This document shows, one piece after another, positions 41,868 to 53,276 of a stretch of DNA of 64,000 bases. The translations under genes were made by a program, and so were the position numbers. The notes under the pieces are model-generated. The model did no database searches and was not told where the DNA came from. It saw only the letters and a program-made list of their open reading frames with translations. Origin of the DNA: Xenorhabdus ishibashii (GTDB lineage Bacteria > Pseudomonadota > Gammaproteobacteria > Enterobacterales > Enterobacteriaceae); contig NZ_NJAK01000001.1 of NCBI RefSeq assembly GCF_002632755.1, forward strand, positions 3,230,669 to 3,294,668. Direction: 5' to 3'. Position 1 is the first letter of the stretch; every line of letters starts with the position of its first letter.

Positions 41868-42635
41868 ATGATCGGGCAACCGATTTTGGAACTGGATAAT
41901 GTAAATATAAACAATAGATTGAGTTCATTATCTGAATCCGTTACGGCAGGAAAACAAATTCATCTGGTGGGACTCAATGGTTCAGGGAAAAGTACACTGC
42001 TCGCAGCAATTGCGGGTGTTTTACCCTATAGCGGCACTATTCGCTTGCATGGTCGGAATTTGCAGGATTATCGCCAGCACGAGTTAGCAAAGCGCCGAGC
42101 CTGGCTATCCCAAACTTCTTCTGTTCCTGCCATGCCGGTTTTTCAATATTTAGATATGTTCCGCCCTGAATGCGCTCCATTAGCTCAAAGTGAACATGTG
42201 TTGTATGAACTTTGCCAGCAAATGAAACTCCTGCCATTGCTTTCTTCGTCAATTGGTCAACTTTCCGGCGGAGAGTGGCAGCGTGTCAGGCTGGCAGGCA
42301 CTTTTTTTCAGATATGGCCGGATTTGAATCCTGATGGGAGTTTACTCTTACTTGATGAGCCGACAAATAATCTTGATATTACTCAACAAGCCATTTTAGA
42401 TAAGTTAACAAAAAGATTTTGTGCAGTGGGGGGAACGGTATTGTTGAGTAGTCATGATCTTAACCACACATATGAACAAGCGACAGAAGTATGGCTGCTC
42501 TTGCATGGAAGATTGCTAGTATCGGGTATGCCACAGAATGTAATGACAGAACGCAATTTGTCAGAAGTTTTTGAGGCCAATATTGGACATATTAAAAATG
42601 CCAGCTATAAATTATGGAGGGTCAGCCACGTGTAG
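41868..42635 (+). CDS. btuD: Vitamin B12 ABC transporter ATPase BtuD
   Basis: 255 residues. Walker A GLNGSGKST, Q-loop WLSQTSSVPAMPVF, signature LSGGEWQRVRLAGTFFQ, Walker B SLLLLDEPTNNLDI and H-loop SSHDLNHT. The QLSGGEWQRV form and length fit BtuD. Partners with BtuC. ATG start is 8 bases after GAGGGG. Confidence 0.93.
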   Translation: MIGQPILELDNVNINNRLSSLSESVTAGKQIHLVGLNGSGKSTLLAAIAGVLPYSGTIRLHGRNLQDYRQHELAKRRAWLSQTSSVPAMPVFQYLDMFRPECAPLAQSEHVLYELCQQMKLLPLLSSSIGQLSGGEWQRVRLAGTFFQIWPDLNPDGSLLLLDEPTNNLDITQQAILDKLTKRFCAVGGTVLLSSHDLNHTYEQATEVWLLLHGRLLVSGMPQNVMTERNLSEVFEANIGHIKNASYKLWRVSHV

Positions 42636-42789
42636 TTTCCGTAAATAAATCCACCATAATTATTGCTTGCTATCTGCTTTTGGTGTTTGGTTGACCATAA
42701 TTTGTTTTCCGTTGATGTTTTGTTAAAAAATCATCATTTAAGATTATTCAATTATAAAACAATTAGGATATACAAGGCACAAGGCGGTT

Positions 42790-43938
42790 ATGGATAGTTT
42801 TTTGCCATTTTCTCGTCCTGCAATTGGCAGAGAAGAGATAGAAGCGGTAGAGAAAGTTTTATATTCAGGTTGGATTACCACAGGCCCACAAAACCATCAG
42901 TTAGAGCAAGATTTTTCTCTTATGTTTGGATGCAAACATGCTATTGCTCTATGTTCTGCTACAGCGGGAATGCATTTGGCTTTGTTGGCATTAGGTATAG
43001 GCCCAGGTGATGAAGTCATTACTCCTTCCCAAACTTGGGTTTCCACTATCAATATGATTTGTTTGTTGGGTGCTGAGCCTATCATGGTTGATGTTGATCG
43101 TGATACATTGATGGTCAGTGCAGAAACAATTAAAAAATCGATTACCCCCAAAACCAGAGCAATAATTCCCGTCCATTATGCGGGAGCGCCTTGTGACCTT
43201 GACGCTCTTCGCGCTGTCGCTCAAGAAGTTAATATTCCCCTGATTGAAGATGCAGCCCATGCGGTCGGCACCCGTTATAAAAATGAATGGGTCGGAGAGC
43301 AGGGAACCGCAATCTTTTCTTTTCATGCTATTAAAAACATGACCTGTGCAGAAGGTGGCATGTTCGTTACAGATGATGATGAGCTTGCCCAACGGATCCG
43401 TTGTCTAAAATTTCATGGCTTAGCGGTGGATGCTTTTGATAGGCAAATTCAGGGTAGGAAACCTCAAGCGGAAGTGATTGAGCCAGGGTTTAAATACAAC
43501 CTGTCAGATATTCATGCGGCGATGGCAGTTGTGCAACTAGGCAAACTGGCATCAATGAATGAACGTCGTCGGGAATTGGTGGCTCGCTATTCTGATGCTC
43601 TTATTGATTCACCCTTGCAAATGCTGAAAGTTCCCGAATATGCGCATTTGCATTCCCACCATCTTTTTATGGTACGTGTTGACAAAAGTATCTGTGGTAT
43701 TGACCGCGATACTTTTATGGCACGCTTAAAGGACAGAAATATTGGCACAGGTTTGCATTTCAGGGCCGCGCACACACAAAAATATTATCGTGAGCGTTAT
43801 CCACAACTTTCCCTGCCTGTATCTGAGTGGAATTCGTCAACACTTTGTTCATTACCTCTTTTCCCAGATATGAACAATGACGATGTAGATCGTGTCGTGA
43901 ATGTGATAACTGAAATTCTTTCGGAGCGTAGTAAGTGA
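42790..43938 (+). CDS. arnB: UDP-4-amino-4-deoxy-L-arabinose aminotransferase
   Basis: 382 residues, PLP-dependent DegT/DnrJ/EryC1 aminotransferase. N-terminal [17 protein letters not shown], catalytic lysine in [15 protein letters not shown] and the PLP-binding EDAAHAVGT. Turns UDP-4-ketoarabinose into UDP-L-Ara4N with glutamate. First gene of the seven-gene arn operon, which ends with L-Ara4N on lipid A and so with resistance to polymyxin and insect or host cationic peptides. A TTTAAG half site resembling a PmrA box lies 38 bases upstream but the second half is poor. Confidence 0.96.
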   Translation: MDSFLPFSRPAIGREEIEAVEKVLYSGWITTGPQNHQLEQDFSLMFGCKHAIALCSATAGMHLALLALGIGPGDEVITPSQTWVSTINMICLLGAEPIMVDVDRDTLMVSAETIKKSITPKTRAIIPVHYAGAPCDLDALRAVAQEVNIPLIEDAAHAVGTRYKNEWVGEQGTAIFSFHAIKNMTCAEGGMFVTDDDELAQRIRCLKFHGLAVDAFDRQIQGRKPQAEVIEPGFKYNLSDIHAAMAVVQLGKLASMNERRRELVARYSDALIDSPLQMLKVPEYAHLHSHHLFMVRVDKSICGIDRDTFMARLKDRNIGTGLHFRAAHTQKYYRERYPQLSLPVSEWNSSTLCSLPLFPDMNNDDVDRVVNVITEILSERSK

Positions 43939-44912
43939 CATTTGAGAAGATCAAAAAAGTTTCAGTCGTTATTCCTGTTTACAATGAAGAAGACAGTTTA
44001 CCCCAGTTGCTGGAAAGAACTCTCGCAGCGTGCCAAAAATTAGAACAGAAATACGAATTAATTTTGGTTGATGATGGCAGCCATGATAGTTCCGCCGAGA
44101 TCTTAACCCAGGCGGCTGAATCTCCAGAAAATCATGTGATTGCGATTTTGCTTAACCGTAATTATGGACAACATTCAGCAATTATGGCTGGTTTCCATCA
44201 AGCTGATGGTGATCTGGTTATTACACTTGATGCTGATTTACAAAACCCGCCAGAAGAAATCCCTCGTTTAGTTAAAACGGCAGAAGAAGGATATGACGTT
44301 GTGGGTACACGTCGTATTCATCGTCAAGATTCTTGGTTCCGTAAAACTGCTTCTAAAATAATCAATGCGATGATAACCAAAGCGACAGGGCGTTCAATGG
44401 GCGATTATGGTTGTATGTTGCGCGCCTATCGACGTCACATTGTAAGTGCGATGCTTCAATGCCATGAACGCAGCACGTTTATTCCCATCCTTGCCAACAC
44501 ATTTGCACGCAGAACAGTAGAGATTGATGTAGCCCATGCAGAGCGTGAGTTTGGGGACTCCAAATACAGTTTTATGAAACTGATAAACCTGATGTATGAC
44601 CTTCTGACGTGCTTAACAACTGCACCATTGCGGTTATTAAGTGTAGCGGGAAGCATCATTGCCATAGCAGGTTTTTTATTGGCGGTGTTATTGATTGTTT
44701 TACGCCTTATATTTGGTTCAATGTGGGCTGCTGAAGGGGTGTTTACCCTGTTTGCTATTCTCTTTATGTTCATCGGAGCACAGTTCGTCGCCATGGGACT
44801 GTTGGGTGAATACATTGGTCGCATATATAACGATGTTCGTGCTCGTCCGCGCTATTTTATTCAAAAAGTGGTCGGAGTTAAGAAGACTAACGATAATCAG
44901 GAAGAAAGCTAA
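43935..44912 (+). CDS. arnC: Undecaprenyl-phosphate L-Ara4FN transferase
   Basis: 325 residues, starting at GTG that overlaps the arnB stop (GTGA). GT2 domain with [26 protein letters not shown] and [10 protein letters not shown]; two membrane segments near the C-terminus (about 233-295). Moves formylated Ara4N from UDP to undecaprenyl phosphate on the cytosolic face. Confidence 0.96.
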   Translation: MTFEKIKKVSVVIPVYNEEDSLPQLLERTLAACQKLEQKYELILVDDGSHDSSAEILTQAAESPENHVIAILLNRNYGQHSAIMAGFHQADGDLVITLDADLQNPPEEIPRLVKTAEEGYDVVGTRRIHRQDSWFRKTASKIINAMITKATGRSMGDYGCMLRAYRRHIVSAMLQCHERSTFIPILANTFARRTVEIDVAHAEREFGDSKYSFMKLINLMYDLLTCLTTAPLRLLSVAGSIIAIAGFLLAVLLIVLRLIFGSMWAAEGVFTLFAILFMFIGAQFVAMGLLGEYIGRIYNDVRARPRYFIQKVVGVKKTNDNQEES

Positions 44913-46897
44913 TGAAAGCAGTTATTTTTGCCTATCACGATATTGGTTGTGTCGGACTTAATGCATTAGTAAAAGCGGGTTTTGATGTTCAGGCGGTATT
45001 TACTCATACTGATGATCCAAATGAAAATCATTTTTTCTCCTCTGTTGCACGTATCGGTGCTGATTTGGGTTTACCCGTGTTTGCACCAGAAAATGTGAAT
45101 CACCCGCTTTGGGTTGAACGCATTCGTGAGATGAAACCCGATGTCATTTTCTCTTTTTACTATCGCAATATGCTGAGTCAGGAAATTCTGTCACTGGCTG
45201 AAAAAGGCTCATTTAACCTTCATGGCTCCTTGTTACCGAAATATCGTGGTCGTGCTCCGGTTAACTGGGCGGTACTCAATGGAGAGACCGAAACCGGTGT
45301 AACATTACATAGAATGCTGGAAAAGCCAGATGCGGGAGATATCATCGCGCAGCAGGCTGTACCAATTGCTGACAATGATACTTCCTTGATAGCTCATGGA
45401 AAAATACGCGAAGCAGCAGTTGAATTATTGGATCACATTCTGCCGCAAATAAAATCAGGTCATTATCCGTCAATTCCACAGGATGAAAGCCAGGCAACTT
45501 ATTTTGGCCGCCGCACCGCCGAAGATGGTGAAATAGCGTGGAATAGATCTGCCAAAGAAATTAATAACTTAGTCAGGGCAGTGACAGAGCCATATCCAGG
45601 AGCATTTACTTTTCTCGGTGAGCGTAAGATTACGATTTGGCGTTCACGCCCACTTAATCAATCCCACGGAAAACGCCCAGGCACTGTAATCTCGGCTGAT
45701 CCATTTGTGATTGCTTGTGGTGATGGTGCACTGGAAATTATTAGCGGCCAGGGGGAGGCGGGGCTTTATGTTCAAGGTAATCGATTAGCTCTTGAGATAG
45801 GCATTGTAGCTGGGGCTTATGTTGGTCCCAGAGCGACAACCCAAGTCAGTCGTCGTAAGCGTGTACTCATTTTGGGCGTCAATGGATTCATTGGTAATCA
45901 CCTGACTGAACGATTGTTGAGTGATGGCAATTATGATATTTACGGGATGGACATTGGCTCTTCTGCCATTGAACGATTTATTGGCAATCCTCGCTTTCAC
46001 TTCATCGAAGGTGATATCAGCATTCATACCGAGTGGATTGAATATCACATCAAAAAATGTGATGTCATCCTGCCATTAGTGGCAATTGCAACTCCGATTG
46101 AATATACCCGTAATCCTTTGCGAGTCTTTGAACTGGATTTTGAAGAGAACCTTAAAATTGTTCGTTATTGTGTTAAGTACAATAAACGGATTGTTTTCCC
46201 ATCCACATCCGAGGTTTACGGTATGTGTGATGATAAAGAATTTGATGAAGATACTTCACGTCTGATTATTGGACCTATTAATAAACAGCGTTGGATCTAT
46301 TCAGTTTCAAAACAATTACTTGATCGAGTTATTTGGGCATATGGCACACAAGATGGCCTGAAATTCACCTTATTCCGCCCGTTTAACTGGATGGGGCCAA
46401 GGCTGGATAACCTAAATTCAGCGCGTATTGGGAGTTCAAGAGCCATTACCCAACTAATTTTGAACTTGGTGGAAGGTTCACCGATTAAATTGGTGGATGG
46501 GGGAGAGCAAAAACGCTGTTTCACTGATATCCATGATGGCATTGAAGCACTGTTTAGGATCATCGAAAATCGGGATGGGTTATGCGATAGCCAGATAATC
46601 AATATCGGTAATCCAACAAATGAAGCAAGCATCCGCCAGTTGGCCGAAATGTTATTAGATAGCTTTGAGAAACATGCGTTGCGAGGGCACTTCCCCCCAT
46701 TTGCTGGATTCAAGAAGATTGAGAGCAGTAGTTATTATGGGCAAGGCTATCAGGATGTTGCACACCGCAAACCCAGCATTAAAAACGCCGAGCGTCTGTT
46801 AGGTTGGAAACCCACTATTGATATGAAGCAAACCATTGATGAAACATTGGATTTCTTTCTGCGTGGAGCAGTTGAAGAATCCAAAGGGAATGATTGA
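44912..46897 (+). CDS. arnA: Bifunctional UDP-Ara4N formyltransferase / UDP-glucuronate decarboxylase
   Basis: 661 residues, two fused enzymes. The first 300 residues are a formyltransferase ([20 protein letters not shown] with the catalytic Asn/His pair nearby; DAGDII). The second half is an SDR-type oxidative decarboxylase ([17 protein letters not shown] binds NAD; the Tyr/Lys pair is in [13 protein letters not shown]). Overlaps arnC by one base (TAATG). Confidence 0.97.
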   Translation: MKAVIFAYHDIGCVGLNALVKAGFDVQAVFTHTDDPNENHFFSSVARIGADLGLPVFAPENVNHPLWVERIREMKPDVIFSFYYRNMLSQEILSLAEKGSFNLHGSLLPKYRGRAPVNWAVLNGETETGVTLHRMLEKPDAGDIIAQQAVPIADNDTSLIAHGKIREAAVELLDHILPQIKSGHYPSIPQDESQATYFGRRTAEDGEIAWNRSAKEINNLVRAVTEPYPGAFTFLGERKITIWRSRPLNQSHGKRPGTVISADPFVIACGDGALEIISGQGEAGLYVQGNRLALEIGIVAGAYVGPRATTQVSRRKRVLILGVNGFIGNHLTERLLSDGNYDIYGMDIGSSAIERFIGNPRFHFIEGDISIHTEWIEYHIKKCDVILPLVAIATPIEYTRNPLRVFELDFEENLKIVRYCVKYNKRIVFPSTSEVYGMCDDKEFDEDTSRLIIGPINKQRWIYSVSKQLLDRVIWAYGTQDGLKFTLFRPFNWMGPRLDNLNSARIGSSRAITQLILNLVEGSPIKLVDGGEQKRCFTDIHDGIEALFRIIENRDGLCDSQIINIGNPTNEASIRQLAEMLLDSFEKHALRGHFPPFAGFKKIESSSYYGQGYQDVAHRKPSIKNAERLLGWKPTIDMKQTIDETLDFFLRGAVEESKGND

Positions 46898-46926
46898 AAA
46901 ATCAATTGTAAAACGGGAATAGCGTA

Positions 46927-47820
46927 ATGAAAAAAGTTGGTTTAAGAATTGATGTGGACACTTATCAAGGCACTAAGGAAGGTGTACCACGGTTGCTTGA
47001 AGTTTTACAAAAGCACCATATTCAAGCCAGCTTTTTCTTCAGTGTTGGGCCGGACAATATGGGGCGCCATTTATGGCGCCTGTTACGACCGAAGTTTCTC
47101 TGGAAGATGTTGAGATCAAATGCAGTGTCTCTCTATGGTCTGGATATTTTGTTGGCTGGTACAGCCTGGCCGGGGAAAAAGATTGCAAAAGATTTAGGGT
47201 ATTTGATGAAACAAACAATGGATGCAGGCCATGAAGTTGGTTTACATGCATGGGATCATCAAGGTTGGCAGGCAAAAGTAGGGCGTTGGTCGGAGAATGA
47301 ATTAGCAGAACAAGTGAAGTTAGGTGTTGATGCTTTGGAAAAGGCAACTGGGAAAGCCGTTACATGCTCAGCCGTTGCGGGTTGGCGAGCCGATGAGCAT
47401 GTTCTGGCTGTTAAACAGCGTTTTGGTTTTGATTACAACAGTGATTGCCGCGGAACACATCCATTCAGGCCACTTTTGCCCGATGGAAAAATGGGAACTG
47501 TACAAATTCCTGTCACATTACCTACCTATGATGAAGTTGTTGGAACACAAGTCAGCGATGCAGATTTTAATCACTTTATCCTTGACGCGATTAAAAGTGA
47601 TCGTGGAGTTCCTGTTTATACGATCCATACCGAAGTCGAAGGTATGTCGAAATCTGAACAGTTTGCGACATTGCTGGATATGCTCCATCAACAAAATATT
47701 CAGTTTTGTAAATTAAGCCATTTGTTACCGGAAAATAGGGATACGCTCCCTGTTGGGAAAATTGTTCGTTCGTGTTTTCCTGGTCGTGAAGGCTGGTTAG
47801 GCTGCCAACAAGAGGTATAA
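46927..47820 (+). CDS. arnD: 4-deoxy-4-formamido-L-arabinose-phosphoundecaprenol deformylase
   Basis: 297 residues, NodB-type polysaccharide deacetylase fold: [20 protein letters not shown] at the start, the metal-binding [14 protein letters not shown] and [13 protein letters not shown]. Removes the formyl group on undecaprenyl-linked Ara4N, which drives the pathway forward. Preceded by GGGAATAGCG, 29 bases after arnA. Confidence 0.95.
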   Translation: MKKVGLRIDVDTYQGTKEGVPRLLEVLQKHHIQASFFFSVGPDNMGRHLWRLLRPKFLWKMLRSNAVSLYGLDILLAGTAWPGKKIAKDLGYLMKQTMDAGHEVGLHAWDHQGWQAKVGRWSENELAEQVKLGVDALEKATGKAVTCSAVAGWRADEHVLAVKQRFGFDYNSDCRGTHPFRPLLPDGKMGTVQIPVTLPTYDEVVGTQVSDADFNHFILDAIKSDRGVPVYTIHTEVEGMSKSEQFATLLDMLHQQNIQFCKLSHLLPENRDTLPVGKIVRSCFPGREGWLGCQQEV

Positions 47821-47825
47821 CACAG

Positions 47826-49487
47826 ATGTTGAACACGCGGACGAGTAAAGCAGGAGCCGTTCTGATGGCTCTTTTTTTTGTTCTTACTTACTTATTGCCT
47901 CTAAATAGTCGTCTATTATGGCAACCGGATGAAACTCGGTATGCTGAAATTAGTCGGGAAATGCTGCAACGTGGAGATTGGATCGTACCTTACTTCTTGG
48001 ATATTCGCTATTTTGAAAAACCAGTAGCAGGATATTGGATCAACAACATTAGCCAGTGGCTTTTTGGAGACAGTAATTTTGCTGTTCGTTTTGGCTCTGT
48101 GCTTAGTATCCTAATCAGCACATTTCTCCTCCATCGTTTGGCAATGATGATGTGGCAATGTCGCCAGACGGCTTTCGTTTCCAGCCTGATTTATATTTCC
48201 ATGTTTATTGTTTTTTCCATTGGCACTTACAGTGTCCTTGATCCCATGTTTTCTTTATGGGTTACAGCAGGGATTGTGAGCTGTTATTGGGCGCTTAAGG
48301 CTGTGACGATCCGAGAACAAATTTTGGCATGGTCTGTTTTGGGTTTGGCCTGTGGTATGGCTTTTATGACAAAAGGATTTCTGGCATTGGCACTACCCGT
48401 GATGACCATGATACCCATCACGATATACCAGAAACGCTTTTGGACAATGGTTCGTTTTGGGCCTCTTGCCGTGATTTTTGCTATTTTGATCAGCATGCCG
48501 TGGGTGATCGCGATTGCTGTGCGTGAGCCGGATTACTGGCATTATTTCTTTTGGATAGAGCATATACAGCGTTTTGCTTCTGAAAAAGCTCAGCATATTG
48601 CGCCTGTTTGGTATTACTTGCCCGTATTAATTTTAGGGGTTATTCCGTGGTTAGGATTACTGCCAGGTGCTTTAATCAAAAGTTGGCAAGAGAAAAAAAA
48701 TCACCCGGAAATGTTTTTCTTGTTTTGTTGGTTTGTTGTTCCATTTATATTTTTTAGCATCGCAAAAGGAAAACTGCCGACTTACGTTTTACCTTTTATC
48801 GGCCCTTTAGCATTGATGATGGCAAAATATGGTGTCGATTGTGCCAAAAATGGCAAAATGAAGGCATTGAAAATAAATGGATTGATAAATGTTTTTATCG
48901 GATTACTCGCCATTTTAACCCTTTTTGCTATGGAAACTTTAAAGGCTCCCCCACTTTATCAACCCGATGAATGGTTGAAATGGATTATGGGAATTATTGC
49001 CTTTGGCGTTTGGGGGGGAATTGGTTTTCTTTGCTTTATTCACGATGGTAAATATTGGTTATGGGCCGCTGCTTGTTCAATTATGCTCAGCTTATCCATA
49101 GGTAGTGCATTGCCTGACAAGACAATCAACTCCAAACTTCCTCAGCACTTTATTCAACAAAACGAAAAAGAGTTAGCTGACAGTCAATATATTTTGACCC
49201 AATCGGTTGGCGTGGGTTCGGCGATTGCGTGGGAATTAAAGCGCAGTGATATTTACCTGCTTGATCGTTCAGGGGAATTAGAATACGGGCTTGATTACCC
49301 TGACAGCCGATACCGATACATCACAGAGAAAGAATTCCCTGCATGGTTGGCGGAAACACGCAAAAAAGGTCAAGTCGCTGTTGTTTTTCTATTGCCCTCA
49401 GGAGGTGAGTTGTCTGAATTGCCGAAACCAGATTTTGTGCGGCGTAATCATAGATTAGTGCTTGTGATTTACAAGAAACAGTCATGA
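47826..49487 (+). CDS. arnT: Lipid A L-Ara4N transferase ArnT
   Basis: 553 residues, GT83 membrane glycosyltransferase with about twelve membrane segments and a periplasmic C-terminal domain. The first periplasmic loop carries the conserved [16 protein letters not shown]. Transfers L-Ara4N from undecaprenyl phosphate to lipid A phosphates at the periplasmic face. The stop overlaps arnE (ATGA). Confidence 0.96.
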   Translation: MLNTRTSKAGAVLMALFFVLTYLLPLNSRLLWQPDETRYAEISREMLQRGDWIVPYFLDIRYFEKPVAGYWINNISQWLFGDSNFAVRFGSVLSILISTFLLHRLAMMMWQCRQTAFVSSLIYISMFIVFSIGTYSVLDPMFSLWVTAGIVSCYWALKAVTIREQILAWSVLGLACGMAFMTKGFLALALPVMTMIPITIYQKRFWTMVRFGPLAVIFAILISMPWVIAIAVREPDYWHYFFWIEHIQRFASEKAQHIAPVWYYLPVLILGVIPWLGLLPGALIKSWQEKKNHPEMFFLFCWFVVPFIFFSIAKGKLPTYVLPFIGPLALMMAKYGVDCAKNGKMKALKINGLINVFIGLLAILTLFAMETLKAPPLYQPDEWLKWIMGIIAFGVWGGIGFLCFIHDGKYWLWAAACSIMLSLSIGSALPDKTINSKLPQHFIQQNEKELADSQYILTQSVGVGSAIAWELKRSDIYLLDRSGELEYGLDYPDSRYRYITEKEFPAWLAETRKKGQVAVVFLLPSGGELSELPKPDFVRRNHRLVLVIYKKQS

Positions 49488-49834
49488 TCAGCAATATAAC
49501 ATTATTGATTTTGGTTAGCTTACTGACTTGTGCGGGGCAATTATGCCAGAAACAGGCGGTTAGTTGTTGGCAGAAAAAAGATACCCCACATAAGGTGGTA
49601 TCTATGGTCATATGGTTGTCCAGTGCTATTCTTCTGTTGGGTATAGGGATGATATTTTGGTTGCGATTATTGCAATTTCTGCCACTGAGTATCGCTTACC
49701 CTCTGCTGAGTATAAATTTTGTCATAGTGACTTTGATTGGACAATTCCTGTATCAGGAAAAGGTGGGGTTAAAGCACTGGATGGGGATTTTTGCCATTAT
49801 GTTTGGCATCTTATTGATGAGTTTGAGTCAATGA
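49484..49834 (+). CDS. arnE: Undecaprenyl-phosphate-Ara4N flippase subunit ArnE
   Basis: 116 residues, four membrane segments, small EmrE-like protein ([28 protein letters not shown], a single conserved Glu in [12 protein letters not shown]). With ArnF it is thought to flip the lipid-linked sugar across the inner membrane. Overlaps both neighbours by four bases. Confidence 0.92.
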   Translation: MISNITLLILVSLLTCAGQLCQKQAVSCWQKKDTPHKVVSMVIWLSSAILLLGIGMIFWLRLLQFLPLSIAYPLLSINFVIVTLIGQFLYQEKVGLKHWMGIFAIMFGILLMSLSQ

Positions 49835-50226
49835 AAGGTTATCTTTGGGGGATGGCGAGTGTCTTGCTGATCACTGTAGCGCAATTGTTATTGAAGTGGG
49901 GAGTTGCCCATCTGCCGGAACTTTCGTTATCAATGCATTGGCTGGATATCAACTGGTTTTGGGCAAATCACAATCCTTTGCTGATGATTATGGCAGGATT
50001 GGCGGGTTATATATTATCCATGTTATGTTGGTTTTTTACATTGAAATATCTGCCATTGAATAAAGCATACCCTATTATTAGTTTGAGTTACGCCTTTGTT
50101 TATTTAATGGCGGCTTTATTACCTTGGTTCAGTGAAACTATTTCACTGTTAAAAACGTCGGGCGTTTTTTTTATCTTATTGGGTATTTGGTTAATCAGCA
50201 AACCAGAAAAAAAACAATCTCATTGA
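49831..50226 (+). CDS. arnF: Undecaprenyl-phosphate-Ara4N flippase subunit ArnF
   Basis: 131 residues, four membrane segments: [40 protein letters not shown] and [16 protein letters not shown] at 49831 overlaps the arnE stop (ATGA); the same frame is open further upstream but that part is antisense in meaning to arnE coding and not used. Last gene of the operon. Confidence 0.92.
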   Translation: MKGYLWGMASVLLITVAQLLLKWGVAHLPELSLSMHWLDINWFWANHNPLLMIMAGLAGYILSMLCWFFTLKYLPLNKAYPIISLSYAFVYLMAALLPWFSETISLLKTSGVFFILLGIWLISKPEKKQSH

Positions 50227-50601
50227 TTATGGTTACCGCATAATATTTCGGTGGAAATCAAACGTTGATTTTGTCACCCAACGAAGGACGTTAATTCGAG
50301 GGTGAGCAACATTTTGAATACATGACCTTTTTTAAAAATGTGTCCGAAAGTTATTGAGCACTACATAACACCAATAGGGCAACGATAGCGGACAGTGTCG
50401 TCTGCGCGTGGGCGTTTTTTTATGCTATAGTAGGCCACCTATGATGCTCTCCAGTTTAAATTTTCACAATACAAAGGGGAGCCATTTAGGGTGCTGGTAA
50501 TCCCAAAATAGCCAAAACAACCTTAAATGCACTAAAATGAGCAAAAATAGTAATTCAGAAAATTCAGTATAATAAATAGTGAGTAATGGCGGGGGTTGAC
50601 A
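50227..50601. other. Intergenic region between arnF and nlpC
   Basis: 375 bases, no gene seen. TGCTATAGT at 50423-50431 looks like an extended minus-10 promoter element; a run of seven T sits just before it after a weak GC-rich hairpin (about 50400-50420), which could end the arn transcript. Confidence 0.45.
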
Positions 50602-51081
50602 ATGAAATTGAGGTGTTTATTTTTTCTATCCAGCTTGTTTCTTATTGGTTGTACCAATCCTGTTTCCAGGCCTAATTCCTCTCCACTAAAGGTTGCTCTC
50701 TCTGATCCGATAATGGTTATTGCTCAGTTAAAAGATCAACTCAAACGATGGCAGAATACGCCATATCGTTATGGTGGAATGGATAGGCATGGTATTGATT
50801 GTTCCGGTTTTGTGTACCGAACTTTTTCTGATCGCTTTAATATCCAGCTTCCTCGCACAACAAGTGAACAAATGAACATAGGCACGCGGATAAGTAAAGA
50901 TGATCTGATGCCAGGCGATCTGGTTTTTTTCAAAATCGGTAGTGGAAAAAGTGAGTTACATGTGGGCATTTATGATACTAACAACCAGTTTATTCATGCA
51001 TCTACAAGTAAAGGCGTAATACGCTCTTCTCTTGATAATGTATATTGGCGTCGTGTTTTTTGGCAAGCCCGTAGGATTTAA
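50602..51081 (+). CDS. nlpC: NlpC/P60 family lipoprotein NlpC
   Basis: 159 residues. Lipoprotein signal with lipobox LIGC (Cys about residue 17). The NlpC/P60 cysteine peptidase triad is visible: Cys in GIDCSGFVYRTF, His in ELHVGIYD and His in QFIHASTSKG. Likely cuts gamma-D-glutamyl links in peptidoglycan; cellular role unknown. ATG at 50602 is favoured, with the TTG at 50596 as a weaker option. nlpC lies near btuCD in E. coli also. Confidence 0.9.
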   Translation: MKLRCLFFLSSLFLIGCTNPVSRPNSSPLKVALSDPIMVIAQLKDQLKRWQNTPYRYGGMDRHGIDCSGFVYRTFSDRFNIQLPRTTSEQMNIGTRISKDDLMPGDLVFFKIGSGKSELHVGIYDTNNQFIHASTSKGVIRSSLDNVYWRRVFWQARRI

Positions 51082-51202
51082 CGTCACTTCCATTTCATCA
51101 TTGTTCCATTATAAATAGAGTTCCGCAATATTGGCGCTATTTTGGGTTGTGTACTTATTTTTTGCGGCATCTCTATTTTAGAATACTTATTCTTTATGAG
51201 GT

Positions 51203-51568
51203 TTATTCCTCACAATGTAGGAACGTCTTCAACTCAGGCAGATGTCCGTTTTCCCGGAATTTAGCGGGTGTAGTATTAAAATGTTTTTTAAATATTCGGG
51301 TAAATGTAGCTTGAGAGCTAAAACCATATTGAAGCGCAATGTCAAGGATGGGTAAATTGCCTTCACGTAAAGATCTGGCTGCTTCATGGAGACGACGACG
51401 GCGCACATATTGACCTAAAGTACAGCCTTTTAATTCCTTAAAAATTCGTTGTAAATGCCATTTTGAGTAACCACTTTTGTGGGCTATAGCATCTATTTTA
51501 ATACCTTCATTCCGTTGAAGTTGGCTTTCTAACCATCTTACAATATCGTTGATAATATTTTCTAACAT
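51203..51568 (-). CDS. MarA/RamA-like AraC-family activator
   Basis: 121 residues, a stand-alone AraC DNA-binding domain with two helix-turn-helix units: IKIDAIAHKSGYSKWHLQRIF and ILDIALQYGFSSQATFTRIF. SGYSKWHLQRIFKELKG and the short N-terminus resemble RamA/MarA/SoxS/PqrA, global activators of efflux and stress genes; which one cannot be told. I start at the ATG at 51568 behind GGAAGG; an in-frame ATG at 51583 would add five residues. The IS982 element A copy 2 begins 57 bases upstream and points the same way. Confidence 0.85.
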   Translation of the reverse strand: MLENIINDIVRWLESQLQRNEGIKIDAIAHKSGYSKWHLQRIFKELKGCTLGQYVRRRRLHEAARSLREGNLPILDIALQYGFSSQATFTRIFKKHFNTTPAKFRENGHLPELKTFLHCEE

Positions 51569-51625
51569 GTTTACCTTCCACATAGGTGGGATTTTGCTAA
51601 AAATACATTGATAAATAATTAGCTA

Positions 51626-52614
51626 ACCCGAATTCTGCTTAAGCCATCATTGGAACAGCGTCTTCTGAGTAGAAAACTTTCAGTGATGGTTTTTTCAATT
51701 TAAGGCAGTAAGCGATCAGTCCACCTAAAACGGTCAACATAAATCCTCTTATACTTCGGTGGCGAGAGTGCTCTATCTGAGAAATTAATTTTAATTGGCC
51801 ATTAATCGTTTCAATGATAAAACGCTTTTTTAACATTATCTTATCCCACTCAGCTTGCATACGGGCTTTCATGTTACGCCGTTTTTTCGTGATGAAAGTG
51901 ACACCGCTGTTGGCTAAATCGTCCGCCAATTCCTGACTCAGATAACCTTTATCGCCGTAAAGAGAACCCATTAATTCTGTGGTTAATTCGCGAACCGGTT
52001 CCCGATCATCCACATTACCGGCCGTGACTTTAAGCGCGAGAATTTCCCCCTGATGATTGACAACCAAGTGTAATTTGAAACCATAAAACCATCCCATTGA
52101 ATTTTTTCCACGCTGTGCGATCCCCGCAAAGACCTTATGTCGAGGGATGCGAATGTTATGGCAGACACTCAAACTGGTGGAATCAATAAAAGCAATGCCT
52201 GTGGGTTTCCCTTTTAATTGAGTCAGATAGCTGCATAATGGCACCAAAACGGAAGGGGCAACGCTGATAAAACGGGTATAACTGAGTAAAGTGGCGAAGT
52301 CGCGGTGGTGGTATTGCCAAATATGTTTCAAATAAAAATTTTTAAAATCACGGTAATGCGACATATGAAAAAGGATCAAAATGGTCATGATTTCACTGGG
52401 ATACATATGACCTTGTCGGCGGCGTAAACGATGCCCACTCTCAAGGCAAAATTGTTCCCATTGAGGAATGAAAAAACGGCAAAAATCATCGACATCACAG
52501 AAAATTTCAACTAACTTGTCCATAGCCTGTTCCCCCTCGGAGTTGTTTTCGGTGTGCACCAAAACTTTGCTCCTGGAACAGGCTTCTCGTCAATTTCTTA
52601 TCCAGAATTCGGGT
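51626..52614 (-). mobile_element. IS982-family element A, copy 2 (junction copy)
   Basis: 989 bp, same ends as copy 1. Left flank TAGCTA (51620-51625) is new sequence; right flank TAGTTA is that of copy 1. The flanks are therefore not a matched target repeat, as expected for a recombination or assembly junction. Confidence 0.9.
51639..52523 (-). CDS. IS982-family transposase (element A, copy 2)
   Basis: 294 residues, same protein as 24022-24906; the only base change is synonymous (Gly codon GGA against GGC). Confidence 0.88.
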   Translation of the reverse strand: MDKLVEIFCDVDDFCRFFIPQWEQFCLESGHRLRRRQGHMYPSEIMTILILFHMSHYRDFKNFYLKHIWQYHHRDFATLLSYTRFISVAPSVLVPLCSYLTQLKGKPTGIAFIDSTSLSVCHNIRIPRHKVFAGIAQRGKNSMGWFYGFKLHLVVNHQGEILALKVTAGNVDDREPVRELTTELMGSLYGDKGYLSQELADDLANSGVTFITKKRRNMKARMQAEWDKIMLKKRFIIETINGQLKLISQIEHSRHRSIRGFMLTVLGGLIAYCLKLKKPSLKVFYSEDAVPMMA

Positions 52615-52841
52615 TAGTTATTTTTGCTACAGATGATAAATCATCTCAACCTATTGAACTTCAATCCTATAATAAGATTGATTTTATTATGGCTTTAGCC
52701 AGTTTAAGTCGCGTTAGCGTCTTAAACATAAAACCACCCGCTTTGCGGGTGGAGTTCAAAGGTTATACCAAGAAAAACACCTTTCCGTTACGATATAGAT
52801 GTTCAAGCTAATACTCGTAACTCAAATAAGGAAAGGTGTTT

Positions 52842-53276
52842 ATGGGCATTAAAGCACAAAGCTCAGCGCATACAAAGTGGCTGTGTAAATACCATATCGT
52901 CTTTTCGCCGAAATATAGACGGAAAGTGATTTTTAATAATATTCGTTCAAGTGTGGGAGAGATCCTCAGAGACCTTTGTAAGTATAAAGGTGTGGAAATA
53001 ATCGAAGGTCATCTCATGCCAGATCATGTTCATATGTTGGTGAGTATTCCACCAAAGCTAAGCGTTTCAAGCTTTATGGGATATTTGAAGGGTAAAAGTT
53101 CGTTGATGATCTTTGATAGACACGCCAATTTAAAATATAAATTTGGCAACAGAAAGTTTTGGGCGGAAGGGTTCTATGTCAGTACGGTAGGGCTAAATGA
53201 AGCGACAATTCAAAAGTATATCAGAGAGCAAGAAAAGTCGGATTTAATCTCGGATAAATTGAGTAGGGTCTGTTGA
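52842..53276 (+). pseudogene. tnpA: IS200-type TnpA truncated by IS5, second copy
   Basis: Same sequence and same 3' displacement as 25225-25659. Confidence 0.82.

Noticed and set aside
42740..42765. PmrA or PhoP box before arnB
   Set aside because: TTTAAG matches one PmrA half site, but the second half matches only three of six positions; no pair of PhoP half sites at eleven-base spacing was found.
49612..50226. Longer 204-residue start for ArnF
   Set aside because: The added part overlaps arnE in another frame; the ATG at 49831 with ATGA coupling gives the normal size.
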